5,236 nt of DNA, from positions 1-5,236 of the forward strand of contig DAOVIC010000122.1 in the NCBI GenBank assembly GCA_030671565.1. The letters run 5' to 3'. This document shows, in pieces, positions 1 to 5,236 of the stretch. A program made the translations under genes and the position numbers. Position 1 is the first letter of the stretch. Each line of letters opens with the position of its first letter. The notes under the pieces are model-generated. The model was not told the DNA's origin. It did not search any database and saw only the letters and a program-made list of their open reading frames with translations. This stretch comes from Anaerohalosphaeraceae bacterium. GTDB taxonomy: Bacteria > Planctomycetota > Phycisphaerae > Sedimentisphaerales > Anaerohalosphaeraceae.

Positions 1-60
1 AGTACTAAAACCCCCATTTTGGGACTGCTCAACTTCTATTATTATATCAAAACGCCCATA

Positions 61-240
61 TCAAAACAAATAAACGCGTTCTGAATATTCGGCAGGATTG
101 AAATATAGCACCTGCTCGGCCGGTACGTAAGTTATTATGGGCACTTGCGGGTATTTTTGCATATTTTTTTTGACCCGTAAAAATCGCTTCACCCCGGTTT
201 TGCCCAGTGGTATAAAATTCTTGACAGATTCGACCGGCAT
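61..240 (-). CDS. Doubtful small ORF, 59 aa, opposite the tRNA promoter
   Basis: An ATG at 238-240 on the minus strand opens 59 codons ending at TGA 61-63. A good Shine-Dalgarno match (AGGGAG, complement of 251-256) lies 10 bases upstream of the ATG. The predicted protein is basic in its first half (KRFLRVKKNMQK) and Val/Pro/Tyr-rich in its second half. I do not recognise a family and see no signal peptide or membrane segment. After the TGA the same frame stays open for 20 more codons to the window edge (YGRFDIIIEVEQ...), so this could be the front of a gene interrupted by a stop, or a chance open frame. Against it, the tRNA-Val promoter occupies the same DNA on the other strand, and its own promoter would have to lie inside the tRNA gene. 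Codon composition is not decisive. Confidence 0.27.
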   Translation of the reverse strand: MPVESVKNFIPLGKTGVKRFLRVKKNMQKYPQVPIITYVPAEQVLYFNPAEYSERVYLF

Positions 241-249
241 GGCTCTAAT
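221..249 (+). promoter_or_regulatory. Sigma-70-type promoter of the tRNA-Val gene
   Basis: A perfect -35 box TTGACA (221-226) is followed by an optimal 17-base spacer and a -10 box TCTAAT (244-249), which matches TATAAT at five of six positions. Transcription would start near 256, only a few bases before the mature tRNA 5' end at 260. That is the usual arrangement for a strongly expressed tRNA gene with a short leader removed by RNase P. Confidence 0.78.
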
Positions 250-259
250 GCTCCCTTAA

Positions 260-333
260 GGGCGATTAGCTCAGTTGGCTAGAGCGCACGGATCACACCC
301 GTGAGGTCGTAGGTTCGAGTCCTATATCGCCCA
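260..333 (+). tRNA. tRNA-Val (anticodon CAC)
   Basis: The 74-base sequence folds into a complete cloverleaf. The acceptor stem is GGGCGAT (260-266) with ATCGCCC (326-332). The D stem is GCTC/GAGC (269-272, 282-285). The anticodon stem is CACGG/CCGTG (287-291, 299-303) around the loop ATCACAC. The T stem is GTAGG/CCTAT with the canonical TTCGAGT loop (314-320). The anticodon is CAC at 294-296, so it reads the valine codon GUG, and the discriminator base A333 fits a valine tRNA. The 3' CCA is not encoded (CTA follows A333), so it must be added by tRNA nucleotidyltransferase. It appears to be a single-gene unit driven by its own promoter. Confidence 0.97.
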
Positions 334-346
334 CTAGTACTGTGTC

Positions 347-362
347 CCTGATAAAAATCAGG
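347..362 (+). other. Short stem-loop just after the tRNA gene
   Basis: CCTGAT (347-352) pairs with ATCAGG (357-362) around an AAAA loop, 13 bases after the tRNA 3' end. The position suits a transcription terminator or a 3'-processing barrier. However, no T-run follows the stem, so it does not qualify as a standard intrinsic terminator. Confidence 0.3.
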
Positions 363-363
363 A

Positions 364-470
364 TCAGCTTGCTGCAATCAGCCATCCGCTGTGTTCAGCT
401 CCATCGGCAATGTTACAACATTGCCTGCTTCGCTGGCCTTGCGGCTGACTAATTGAGCTGGCGCTGAATC
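364..470. other. Structured non-coding spacer with a strong hairpin
   Basis: This stretch between the tRNA and the peptidase gene has no plausible ORF but is rich in self-complementarity. The clearest element is a perfect 8-bp hairpin, GGCAATGT (406-413) with ACATTGCC (418-425), loop TACA. Further complementary pairs surround it: TCAGCC (378-383) with GGCTGA (443-448), CAGCTC (396-401) with GAGCTG (455-460), and TTCAGC (394-399) with GCTGAA (463-468). The first pair crosses the other two, so they are either alternative folds or a pseudoknot. It could be a small RNA, a 5' leader of the peptidase mRNA, or a dispersed intergenic repeat. The sequence alone does not decide, and no known RNA family is recognised. 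Confidence 0.4.
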
Positions 471-532
471 CAGAATTTTACAGAGGACAAAGCACTAACT
501 TCGATTCTCCGGCTTTTGGAAACTATTTTCGC

Positions 533-537
533 GAGGT
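533..537 (+). promoter_or_regulatory. Ribosome binding site fixing a TTG start
   Basis: GAGGT lies 7 bases upstream of the TTG at 545. It is the only good Shine-Dalgarno match near the 5' end of the peptidase gene, and it is the reason the rare TTG is accepted as the start. No ATG or GTG is suitably placed for the conserved N-terminal domain. Confidence 0.75.
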
Positions 538-544
538 AAAACTC

Positions 545-1627
545 TTGACAGAAAACACTCTGAAAAAACATGTCTCTGCTGTTGCCAGATCACTAAAAAG
601 TCTCTCGCTTGACGGAGCCATCATTACTTCCGTCGCCAATGTCAGCTACCTGACCGGATTCAGCGGCGATGACAGCTGGGTTCTGGTTCTTGGCAGACGG
701 GTTTTTCTTCTTACAGACAGCCGATACACCGAGCAGGCTCTGAAGGAATGTCCCTCATGCAAAGTCGTCCAAAGGAGCAAAGGACTAGCCGAGGAAGCTG
801 CTATTATCATCGCCCGCAGTAAAAGCGTAAAGACGATCGGCGTTGAGGATAGCTGCTCTGTATCGATCTTTGATACGATACGCAGGAAGGTAAGCGTTAA
901 GGTCAAAAAGATATCGAGCGTCGTCGAGAATATCCGCACTGTCAAGTCAGCCGAAGAAATTGCCTGCATCAGGAAGGCAAGCAGCATCGCCGACGCCTCC
1001 CTCGACAGCGCATTGAAAAAGATCGCAGTCGGTATCACCGAGGGTCAGCTTGCAGGTTTGATAGAATTTGAAATGAGAAAACGCGGCGCGGCAGCGAGCT
1101 TCGATACTATCGTCGCCTTTGGGCCAAACGGTTCGAGAAATCACCACATCCCGTCCGCACGCAAACTGAAAAAACGTGACACCATTCTTATTGATTTCGG
1201 TGTTCGATACAAAGGTTACTGCAGCGATAAAACGCGGTGCTTTGCTGTGGGGCAACCGACAAGGATTTATCAAAAAGCTTACAACGCGGTCGCCGATGCT
1301 CAAGCGGCGGGCATTAAGGCTGTCGCCGACGGTGTTTCATGTGCCGAAATAGATACGCTTGCACGAGAAGTTATCGAAGACGCCGGTTTTATCCCTTACG
1401 GTCATGGGCTTGGACACGGCCTTGGAATGGAAGTACATGAGGTGCCGATAGTGAGCAAACACAGCGAGGATAAGCTTCGCGCCGGGCAGGTGATAACGAT
1501 CGAACCCGGGATTTACATTCCCGGCAAATTCGGTATTAGAATAGAAGACGACATCGTCGTTACAAAGACGGGTTGTAAGATCCTGAGTCGACCTGGCAAA
1601 ACGCCTGCACTTAGAAGGCTATTGTAA
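545..1627 (+). CDS. Xaa-Pro peptidase, M24 family (aminopeptidase P / prolidase type)
   Basis: A cytosolic metallopeptidase of 360 aa that should cleave peptide bonds involving proline near the N-terminus. Residues about 12-135 form the creatinase-type N-terminal domain (SVANVSYLTGFSGDDSW at 29-45). Residues about 138-350 form the pita-bread catalytic domain. All five metal ligands of the family are visible: D217 in LIDFG, D228 in CSDKTR, H291 in GHGLGHGLG, E320 in ITIEPG and E334 in IRIEDD. The accessory histidines H287 and H298 are also present. The length is normal for the short bacterial members annotated as Xaa-Pro aminopeptidase or dipeptidase. Sequence alone cannot separate these activities, so no symbol is given. 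The start is TTG with a well-placed GAGGT. The 3' end overlaps the convergent acyP by 17 bases, and no terminator is seen between them. Confidence 0.95.
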   Translation: MTENTLKKHVSAVARSLKSLSLDGAIITSVANVSYLTGFSGDDSWVLVLGRRVFLLTDSRYTEQALKECPSCKVVQRSKGLAEEAAIIIARSKSVKTIGVEDSCSVSIFDTIRRKVSVKVKKISSVVENIRTVKSAEEIACIRKASSIADASLDSALKKIAVGITEGQLAGLIEFEMRKRGAAASFDTIVAFGPNGSRNHHIPSARKLKKRDTILIDFGVRYKGYCSDKTRCFAVGQPTRIYQKAYNAVADAQAAGIKAVADGVSCAEIDTLAREVIEDAGFIPYGHGLGHGLGMEVHEVPIVSKHSEDKLRAGQVITIEPGIYIPGKFGIRIEDDIVVTKTGCKILSRPGKTPALRRLL

Positions 1628-1886
1628 ATTGGGTGTAATTAGGATTTACCGGAACCTTGTTTATTTTCGTATCACGGATATGGGCGGCAAAACTTTCCGA
1701 TATATCTCTAAGGCAATCTGAGACATCTTCCGGATGTCCCTGGGCAAACATCTCGACCTGACCGGTCGGGAGATTCTTTACGTAGCCTGCAAGCTCGTAC
1801 CGCATCGCGATCCGCTGGGCGGTGAAACGAAAAGCAACGCCCTGGACCCTGCCGGTATAAACAACATGTTTAGCGATATCTGCCAT
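1611..1886 (-). CDS. acyP: Acylphosphatase
   Basis: A small cytosolic enzyme (91 aa, typical for the family) that hydrolyses carboxyl-phosphate bonds such as those of acyl phosphates. The signature GRVQGVAFRF (residues 12-21) contains the phosphate-binding loop and the catalytic arginine R20. The second motif AGYVKNLPTGQVEM (33-46) contains the catalytic asparagine N38. GYVKN replaces the common GWVRN, a mild variation. The ATG at 1884-1886 is chosen because AGGGAG lies 8 bases upstream (complement of 1895-1900) and the family domain starts right after it. A start further upstream at 1970 would add 28 residues without family support. It is convergent with the peptidase gene (17-base overlap at the stops) and divergent from the phosphatase gene. 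It appears monocistronic. Confidence 0.94.
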   Translation of the reverse strand: MADIAKHVVYTGRVQGVAFRFTAQRIAMRYELAGYVKNLPTGQVEMFAQGHPEDVSDCLRDISESFAAHIRDTKINKVPVNPNYTQFTIAF

Positions 1887-1894
1887 ACGAATAA

Positions 1895-1900
1895 CTCCCT
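1895..1900 (-). promoter_or_regulatory. Ribosome binding site of acyP
   Basis: On the minus strand this reads AGGGAG, 8 bases before the ATG at 1886. It decides the start in favour of the 91-residue protein over the longer open frame beginning at 1970. Confidence 0.75.
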
Positions 1901-1919
1901 TACAATAGTTAACACGCAA

Positions 1920-1948
1920 ATTAAAAGATAAATATGCAAAAAGCTCAA
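1920..1948 (-). promoter_or_regulatory. Candidate promoter of acyP
   Basis: On the minus strand TTGAGC (complement of 1943-1948, four of six matches to TTGACA) is separated by exactly 17 bases from TTTAAT (complement of 1920-1925, five of six matches to TATAAT). The implied start near 1913 gives a leader of about 27 bases, which contains the acyP ribosome binding site. The region is AT-rich, so a chance match is possible. Confidence 0.4.
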
Positions 1949-2000
1949 TGAAAAAACCCACAATACTCAAAATAGAGATGAAAAGTGGGCCCCGAACGGT

Positions 2001-2006
2001 TATAAT
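2001..2006 (+). promoter_or_regulatory. Candidate -10 element of the phosphatase-cmk unit
   Basis: A perfect TATAAT lies 54 bases before the phosphatase ATG. The sequence 16-18 bases upstream shows no recognisable -35 box. Either the promoter depends on an activator or another sigma factor, or the match is chance in AT-rich DNA. Confidence 0.28.
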
Positions 2007-2059
2007 AAAGACTGATTTTATGCAATATTTTCATTTTCAGGGACAGTTATAAATCTGAC

Positions 2060-3370
2060 ATGGGACTTAAAGACGGAAAATTAACGGAACGCGACAAGCA
2101 GATATTCGACATCATAACGATGGTCGCCGGTGATTTTGAACTGCCGGAGGTGCTCGATAAGCTTGCGGAAACTGCGGTAAAGATTACCGATACTCATGCC
2201 TGCTCGATACGTCTGCTGGACGACGAAGGCAAGGAGCTGTCTATGCGCAGCACGTACGGGATCAGCGAAGAGTATCGCAACAAGGGCCCCGTTTCGCGTC
2301 AGGATGCTGTGATAAAAGCCGCCTTCGAAGGTGAAGCCGTTGTGCTTGACGATATGCGTGTGGACGGACGCGTCAAATATCCGGAAGCGGCAGCCAAGGA
2401 GGGTTTGGTAAGCCAGCTAACGGTGGCGATGAAGTTTAAAAATAACCCCATCGGTGTGCTTCGTCTTTACAGCCCTGAGCCCAAACGCTTCGACGAAGAC
2501 CGGTTAGCGATCGCACGTCTTGTAGCTTCCCAGTGCGCGGTTGCAATATCGAATGCAAAGTTCTACGCCGAAGCACTGGAAGGTGCGCGTATGGCAGAGC
2601 AGATGCGGCTTGGCGGTCTTATACAACGTCGGATGATACCTGATCAATCGCCATGCATATCCGGGCTTGATGTTTCTGCGGTTTACAAACCATGCTTTCA
2701 GATCGGCGGCGACCTGTACGATTTTATAGAACTCGACGAGAACACGATTGCCATAAGCATCGCCGACGTGATCGGCAAGGGAATACCGGCGGCGATCATG
2801 ATGAGCATGTTCAGGGGTACTTTGCGAGCGTATGCGGACGGCGGGTATGACCGTCACACGCTGAAAGATATTGTCAAAAAACTAAACACAACAAGCTGCA
2901 CCGAATGTAGAAACGGCGAGTTCATCACGCTGTTTCTGGCAAATATCGACGTAAAGAACATGCAGCTGACATACTGTAATTGCGGACACGAACCGGCGTT
3001 GCTGATACGGGATTCTAAGATAATCGAACTTGACAAGGGCGGACTTGTACTTGGTGTGATGGAAAATGCCGAGTATACGCTCGAAACGACGGGGCTTGAA
3101 GACGGCGATACGCTTCTGATGTATACGGACGGGCTTATCGATGCGATAAACTTCGAAGGCGAACTCTGGGGCAAAGACAGGATGTACAGCGTATTGAAAA
3201 ATTGTCTGGGGTGTACGTCTGAAAACCTGATACGCAGGCTGCTCGGATACAGGAGAAGGTTCGTAGGGCTTGCAAGACAGATGGACGATACGAGCATCGT
3301 TGCGATCAAGGTTGATGCGAAGAAAGCCGTCGGCCGGGAAACGAGGATCGCGACAGGGGAAGGTCTTTAG
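2060..3370 (+). CDS. GAF-domain SpoIIE/RsbU-type Ser/Thr protein phosphatase
   Basis: A 436-aa soluble signalling protein. Residues about 25-168 form a GAF sensor domain (IRLLDDEGKEL, NPIGVLRLYSPEPKRFDEDR, then ASQCAVAISNA). A short helical linker (about 169-190) leads to a PP2C/SpoIIE phosphatase domain (about 195-418). The metal-binding acidic motifs are present: GGDLYDF (D218), IADVIGKG (D236), YTDGLIDA (D357) and MDDTS (D409, D410). In this family the phosphatase usually dephosphorylates a STAS-domain anti-sigma antagonist in a partner switch, but no such partner lies in the window, so the target is unknown. No membrane segment is seen. The catalytic domain carries unusual cysteine pairs (C280/C283, C306/C308, C382/C385). 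The ATG has only a weak, distant Shine-Dalgarno (AGGGACAG at 2039-2046), so the start is less certain than the product. cmk follows after one base. Confidence 0.92.
   Translation: MGLKDGKLTERDKQIFDIITMVAGDFELPEVLDKLAETAVKITDTHACSIRLLDDEGKELSMRSTYGISEEYRNKGPVSRQDAVIKAAFEGEAVVLDDMRVDGRVKYPEAAAKEGLVSQLTVAMKFKNNPIGVLRLYSPEPKRFDEDRLAIARLVASQCAVAISNAKFYAEALEGARMAEQMRLGGLIQRRMIPDQSPCISGLDVSAVYKPCFQIGGDLYDFIELDENTIAISIADVIGKGIPAAIMMSMFRGTLRAYADGGYDRHTLKDIVKKLNTTSCTECRNGEFITLFLANIDVKNMQLTYCNCGHEPALLIRDSKIIELDKGGLVLGVMENAEYTLETTGLEDGDTLLMYTDGLIDAINFEGELWGKDRMYSVLKNCLGCTSENLIRRLLGYRRRFVGLARQMDDTSIVAIKVDAKKAVGRETRIATGEGL
3356..3363 (+). promoter_or_regulatory. Ribosome binding site supporting the GTG start of cmk
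   Basis: GGGGAAGG inside the end of the phosphatase gene sits 8 bases upstream of GTG 3372. Relative to the in-frame ATG at 3381 it would be 17 bases away, and the nearer purine run GGAAGAG directly abuts that ATG. Spacing therefore favours GTG 3372. Confidence 0.55.
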
Positions 3371-3371
3371 C

Positions 3372-4037
3372 GTGGAAGAGATGATCGTTACTATTGACGG
3401 GCCAGCCAGCAGCGGAAAAAGCACGATATCCCGGATGCTGGCAAAGGAACTCGGGGCAACTTTTCTCGATACCGGCGCGATGTACCGGGCGGTCACCCTT
3501 GCCGCCATCGCCGAGGATGTAGATCTGGAAGACGAAGACGCATTGCTCGGCGTTCTGGAAGGCAAGGAGTTTGAGTTTGAAACGCATAACGGCCAGATGG
3601 AAGTACGGATCAACGGTATCGATGCGACAGAAGGGATACGCCGGCCCGATATTACGGCAAATGTAAAATACATCGCAAAGGCAGCAAAGATTCGACAAAA
3701 GCTCGTCGATATGCAGCGAAAATTCGCCGAAAAGCAAGGCAAGATCGTAACCGAGGGCAGGGATCAGGGAACGGTAGCTTTTCCAGATGCCGATTACAAA
3801 TTTTTTCTCATCGCCGACGTCAAGGAACGTGCACGCCGCCGCCATCTGGAATTTACCGAAAAGGGAATAAACATCGATCTTCAAGTTCTCGAAAATGACA
3901 TACGAAAACGCGACGAGTCAGATACAACAAGAAAAAACGGCCCGCTGGTAAAGGCTCAGGATGCAATAGAAATAGACAGCACCAAACTAGACGCCGAGGG
4001 TGTGGTAAAACAAATCCTCCAACATATAAATCCCTGA
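3372..4037 (+). CDS. cmk: Cytidylate kinase (CMP/dCMP kinase)
   Basis: A 221-aa cytosolic enzyme that phosphorylates CMP and dCMP with ATP in pyrimidine nucleotide synthesis. The P-loop GPASSGKST is at residues 10-18. LDTGAMYRAV (32-41) and the NMP-binding insert with EVRING..D...GIRRPDI (77-94) follow. Then come TEGRDQGTVAFPDA (127-140), the lid arginines KERARRR (151-157) and the C-terminal RDESDTTR...PLVKAQDAIEID pattern (180-202). Length and motifs are those of a complete bacterial Cmk. GRDQGT replaces the GRDIGT common elsewhere. GTG 3372 is preferred for its ribosome binding site. ATG 3381, three codons later, is the alternative. A start at 3270 would overlap the phosphatase gene by about 100 bases and adds nothing recognisable. 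One base after the phosphatase stop implies cotranscription and probably coupled translation. Confidence 0.95.
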   Translation: MEEMIVTIDGPASSGKSTISRMLAKELGATFLDTGAMYRAVTLAAIAEDVDLEDEDALLGVLEGKEFEFETHNGQMEVRINGIDATEGIRRPDITANVKYIAKAAKIRQKLVDMQRKFAEKQGKIVTEGRDQGTVAFPDADYKFFLIADVKERARRRHLEFTEKGINIDLQVLENDIRKRDESDTTRKNGPLVKAQDAIEIDSTKLDAEGVVKQILQHINP

Positions 4038-4055
4038 TGTTCATAAATCAATGCT

Positions 4056-4775
4056 TTAAGACACTTCCGCTGTCTCCAAACCGTGCGATCGCATTAATTC
4101 TTCGTCGGTGATGATTTTTTCTACGGGTCCGTCGGCAATTATTTTCCCCGAATCGACCAGCACCGCACGTTGGCATACGGACGCGGCAAACTGCATATTG
4201 CACGTTGCTATTATCAGGCTTTGCGACAAGCCGGCCAGAAGTTTTACAAGGTTGTTACGGTTGGCTGGGTCCAAACTGCCGTCAGGTTCATCGAGCGTGA
4301 TGATCTGCGGCGACATAGAGAGAATGGTTGCGATCGCGGCAGCTCTTTTTTGGCCGGCAGAGAGGTGATGCGGAGCCTTGTCAGCCATTTCGGCCAGCCC
4401 TACTTTATCCAGCACATTATCGACACGAGTCTTTATCTCATCGGCTTCGAGGCCCATATTAAGAGGGCCAAATGCTACGTCGTCAAACAACGTGGGCATA
4501 AATAACTGGTCGTCCGGATTTTCCAGGCAGGAACCGATAGTGCGGCGAATCTTCTTAAGATTTTTCTTCTCGAGTTCGAGACCGTCGATGATTATTTTGC
4601 CTTTACCCTTTGCAAAACCTGCCATTGCAAGAAGCAGCGTCGACTTACCGGCTCCATTGGGACCTATCAGGGCAACCTTCTGGCCATGTTCAATGGTCAG
4701 ATTTATCCCGCCCAGCGCACAGGTACCGTCGGGGTAATGATATGAAAAATTTTCTATCTCAACTGCTTTTGGCAT
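4056..4775 (-). CDS. cbiO: Energy-coupling factor transporter ATPase CbiO
   Basis: A 239-aa ABC ATPase that would sit on the cytoplasmic face and power an ECF importer with CbiQ, probably for cobalt or nickel. Visible motifs are Walker A GPNGAGKST (38-46), the family-typical ENPDDQLF (85-92) and DVAFGPLNMGL (99-109), the ABC signature LSAGQ (138-142), Walker B IITLDEP with catalytic E163, and D-loop SLDP (167-170). Two switch residues are abnormal. The Q-loop glutamine, normally in FQNPDDQ, is E85. The H-loop histidine, normally in ATHD, is C192 in ATCNMQ. The protein is otherwise intact and full length. The ATG at 4773-4775 has AGGAA 6 bases upstream, overlapping the cbiQ stop. The 3' end lies 18 bases from the convergent cmk, with no hairpin terminator between them. 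The substrate is inferred from family only. Confidence 0.93.
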   Translation of the reverse strand: MPKAVEIENFSYHYPDGTCALGGINLTIEHGQKVALIGPNGAGKSTLLLAMAGFAKGKGKIIIDGLELEKKNLKKIRRTIGSCLENPDDQLFMPTLFDDVAFGPLNMGLEADEIKTRVDNVLDKVGLAEMADKAPHHLSAGQKRAAAIATILSMSPQIITLDEPDGSLDPANRNNLVKLLAGLSQSLIIATCNMQFAASVCQRAVLVDSGKIIADGPVEKIITDEELMRSHGLETAEVS

Positions 4776-4781
4776 TATATA

Positions 4782-4786
4782 TTCCT
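4782..4786 (-). promoter_or_regulatory. Ribosome binding site of cbiO overlapping the cbiQ stop
   Basis: On the minus strand AGGAA lies 6 bases before the cbiO ATG and shares bases with the cbiQ TAG stop (complement of 4785-4787). This places the two genes in one transcript and suggests coupled translation. Confidence 0.65.
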
Positions 4787-5236
4787 ACCCTAAAACCTTA
4801 CCTACAAAAAAATATAAGATCAACATGAAGACCGCCGACGCCAAAGCGAAGACTAAGTCACAGCGGCGAAACTGCAACCTTGAAAGGCTGCGCCATTGGC
4901 CGTCAAATCCACGGGCATGCATAGCAATGTTTATGTGTTCTGCCGTATCGATGCTGCGGATAAACAACGAGCCGAGCATTGAAGATGCGGTTTTAAGTTC
5001 CGTCTTAAAACCGAGGTTTCGCAGTTTTCTGCCTGCCCTTGCACGCAATATGTGATGTGCCCTGTCGATAAGAACAAATATGTAGCGATACAAAAATCCG
5101 AGCTGAATTATCAACAGCTTTGGTACTGCTAATTTTTGCAACGCTGTCAGCAAATCTGCAAATCGTGTGGTTGAAACAAGGGCTATCAACGCCAGCATTG
5201 TAACAATAAACTTGCCCAGAATACTAAAACATCGTA
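4785..5236 (-). CDS. cbiQ: ECF transporter transmembrane protein CbiQ, C-terminal part (cut by window edge)
   Basis: The frame is open from the TAG at 4785-4787 to the right edge with no stop, giving 149 residues. The ATG at 5198 is internal, because the 12 codons before it (RCFSILGKFIVT) continue the membrane helix expected there. The remaining N-terminus, perhaps 80-110 residues by comparison with CbiQ/EcfT proteins, lies outside the window. Visible parts are a hydrophobic helix (about 5-22), VPKLLIIQLGFLYRYIFVLIDRA (38-59) typical of CbiQ, and two coupling motifs that contact the ATPase: ARA (65-67) and ARG (107-109, in AMHARGFDG). A C-terminal membrane helix follows (about 126-145). It is the membrane scaffold coupling a substrate-binding component to CbiO. 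Nine bases separate it from cbiO downstream. Cobalt or nickel import is the likely role, inferred from the CbiQO pairing. Confidence 0.9.
   Translation of the reverse strand, partial: RCFSILGKFIVTMLALIALVSTTRFADLLTALQKLAVPKLLIIQLGFLYRYIFVLIDRAHHILRARAGRKLRNLGFKTELKTASSMLGSLFIRSIDTAEHINIAMHARGFDGQWRSLSRLQFRRCDLVFALASAVFMLILYFFVGKVLG

Noticed and set aside
44..67. Direct repeat ATATCAAAAC at 44-53 and 58-67
   Set aside because: Only two 10-base copies in AT-rich DNA with no further copies. This is not a CRISPR or iteron array.
1..84. Plus-strand frame open from the left edge to TGA 82-84, as the end of an upstream gene
   Set aside because: Only 27 codons of low-complexity AT-rich sequence with no recognisable motif. 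It is open by chance as easily as by coding.
293..385. A 30-codon minus-strand ORF running through the tRNA gene
   Set aside because: Its C-terminus (GDIGLEPTTSRV) is the familiar antisense translation of a tRNA T-arm and anticodon arm, a common false protein call.
1887..1970. N-terminal extension of acylphosphatase by 28 residues
   Set aside because: The extension has no family match, and the internal ATG at 1886 has a strong, well-spaced ribosome binding site directly before the conserved domain.
1947..2035. Inverted repeat AATGAAAA (1947-1954) and TTTTCATT (2028-2035) in the divergent spacer
   Set aside because: The arms are only 8 bases of A/T-rich sequence 73 bases apart, expected by chance in this composition. 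It is not supported as an operator.
3270..3371. N-terminal extension of cytidylate kinase from an ATG at 3270
   Set aside because: It would overlap the conserved end of the phosphatase gene by about 100 bases in another frame and adds nothing recognisable before the P-loop.
2882..3742. A 286-codon minus-strand open frame opposite the phosphatase and cmk genes
   Set aside because: It is fully antisense to two genes whose family motifs are intact. Its translation shows no domain, and it spans the boundary between them. It is a shadow frame.
4038..4055. Possible bidirectional terminator between cmk and cbiO
   Set aside because: The 18-base gap contains no inverted repeat and no T-run of useful length.

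Overview
The window looks like ordinary bacterial chromosome: short intergenic gaps, mixed-strand gene pairs and moderate GC. It holds one tRNA gene, four complete protein genes, and one protein gene cut by the right edge. There is no CRISPR array, IS element, phage gene or toxin-antitoxin pair. The overall feel (TTG and GTG starts, a GAF-SpoIIE phosphatase, a cytidylate kinase with GRDQGT, a tRNA without encoded CCA) is compatible with a planctomycete-like (Phycisphaerae-type) genome. That assignment is a low-confidence impression, not something the sequence proves.

Layout from left to right. Positions 1-259 are mostly intergenic. They carry a near-consensus promoter for the tRNA and, on the opposite strand, a doubtful 59-codon ORF. 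A tRNA-Val(CAC) gene lies at 260-333. A structured, apparently non-coding spacer follows at 334-544. Then comes an M24-family Xaa-Pro peptidase (545-1627, +), whose 3' end overlaps tail-to-tail with an acylphosphatase gene (1611-1886, -). A 173-base divergent spacer with candidate promoters separates acyP from a two-gene + strand unit: a GAF plus SpoIIE/RsbU-type Ser/Thr phosphatase (2060-3370), then cytidylate kinase cmk (3372-4037), with one base between stop and start. Eighteen bases further on, and convergent with it, lies a - strand transporter unit. CbiO ATPase (4056-4775) is preceded by CbiQ (4785-5236, N-terminus beyond the window), whose stop codon overlaps the cbiO ribosome binding site.

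Functionally the genes are not one pathway. The peptidase and acylphosphatase are housekeeping hydrolases. The phosphatase is a signalling protein of the partner-switching type, coupled in translation to an essential nucleotide kinase. CbiQO is the coupling module of a group I ECF importer, probably for cobalt or nickel, whose substrate-binding part (CbiM/CbiN type) would be expected beyond the right edge.

No new system is evident. The points most worth a second look are the CbiO ATPase, which lacks both the Q-loop glutamine and the H-loop histidine, the paired cysteines in the phosphatase domain, the phosphatase-cmk coupling, and the ORF opposite the tRNA promoter.
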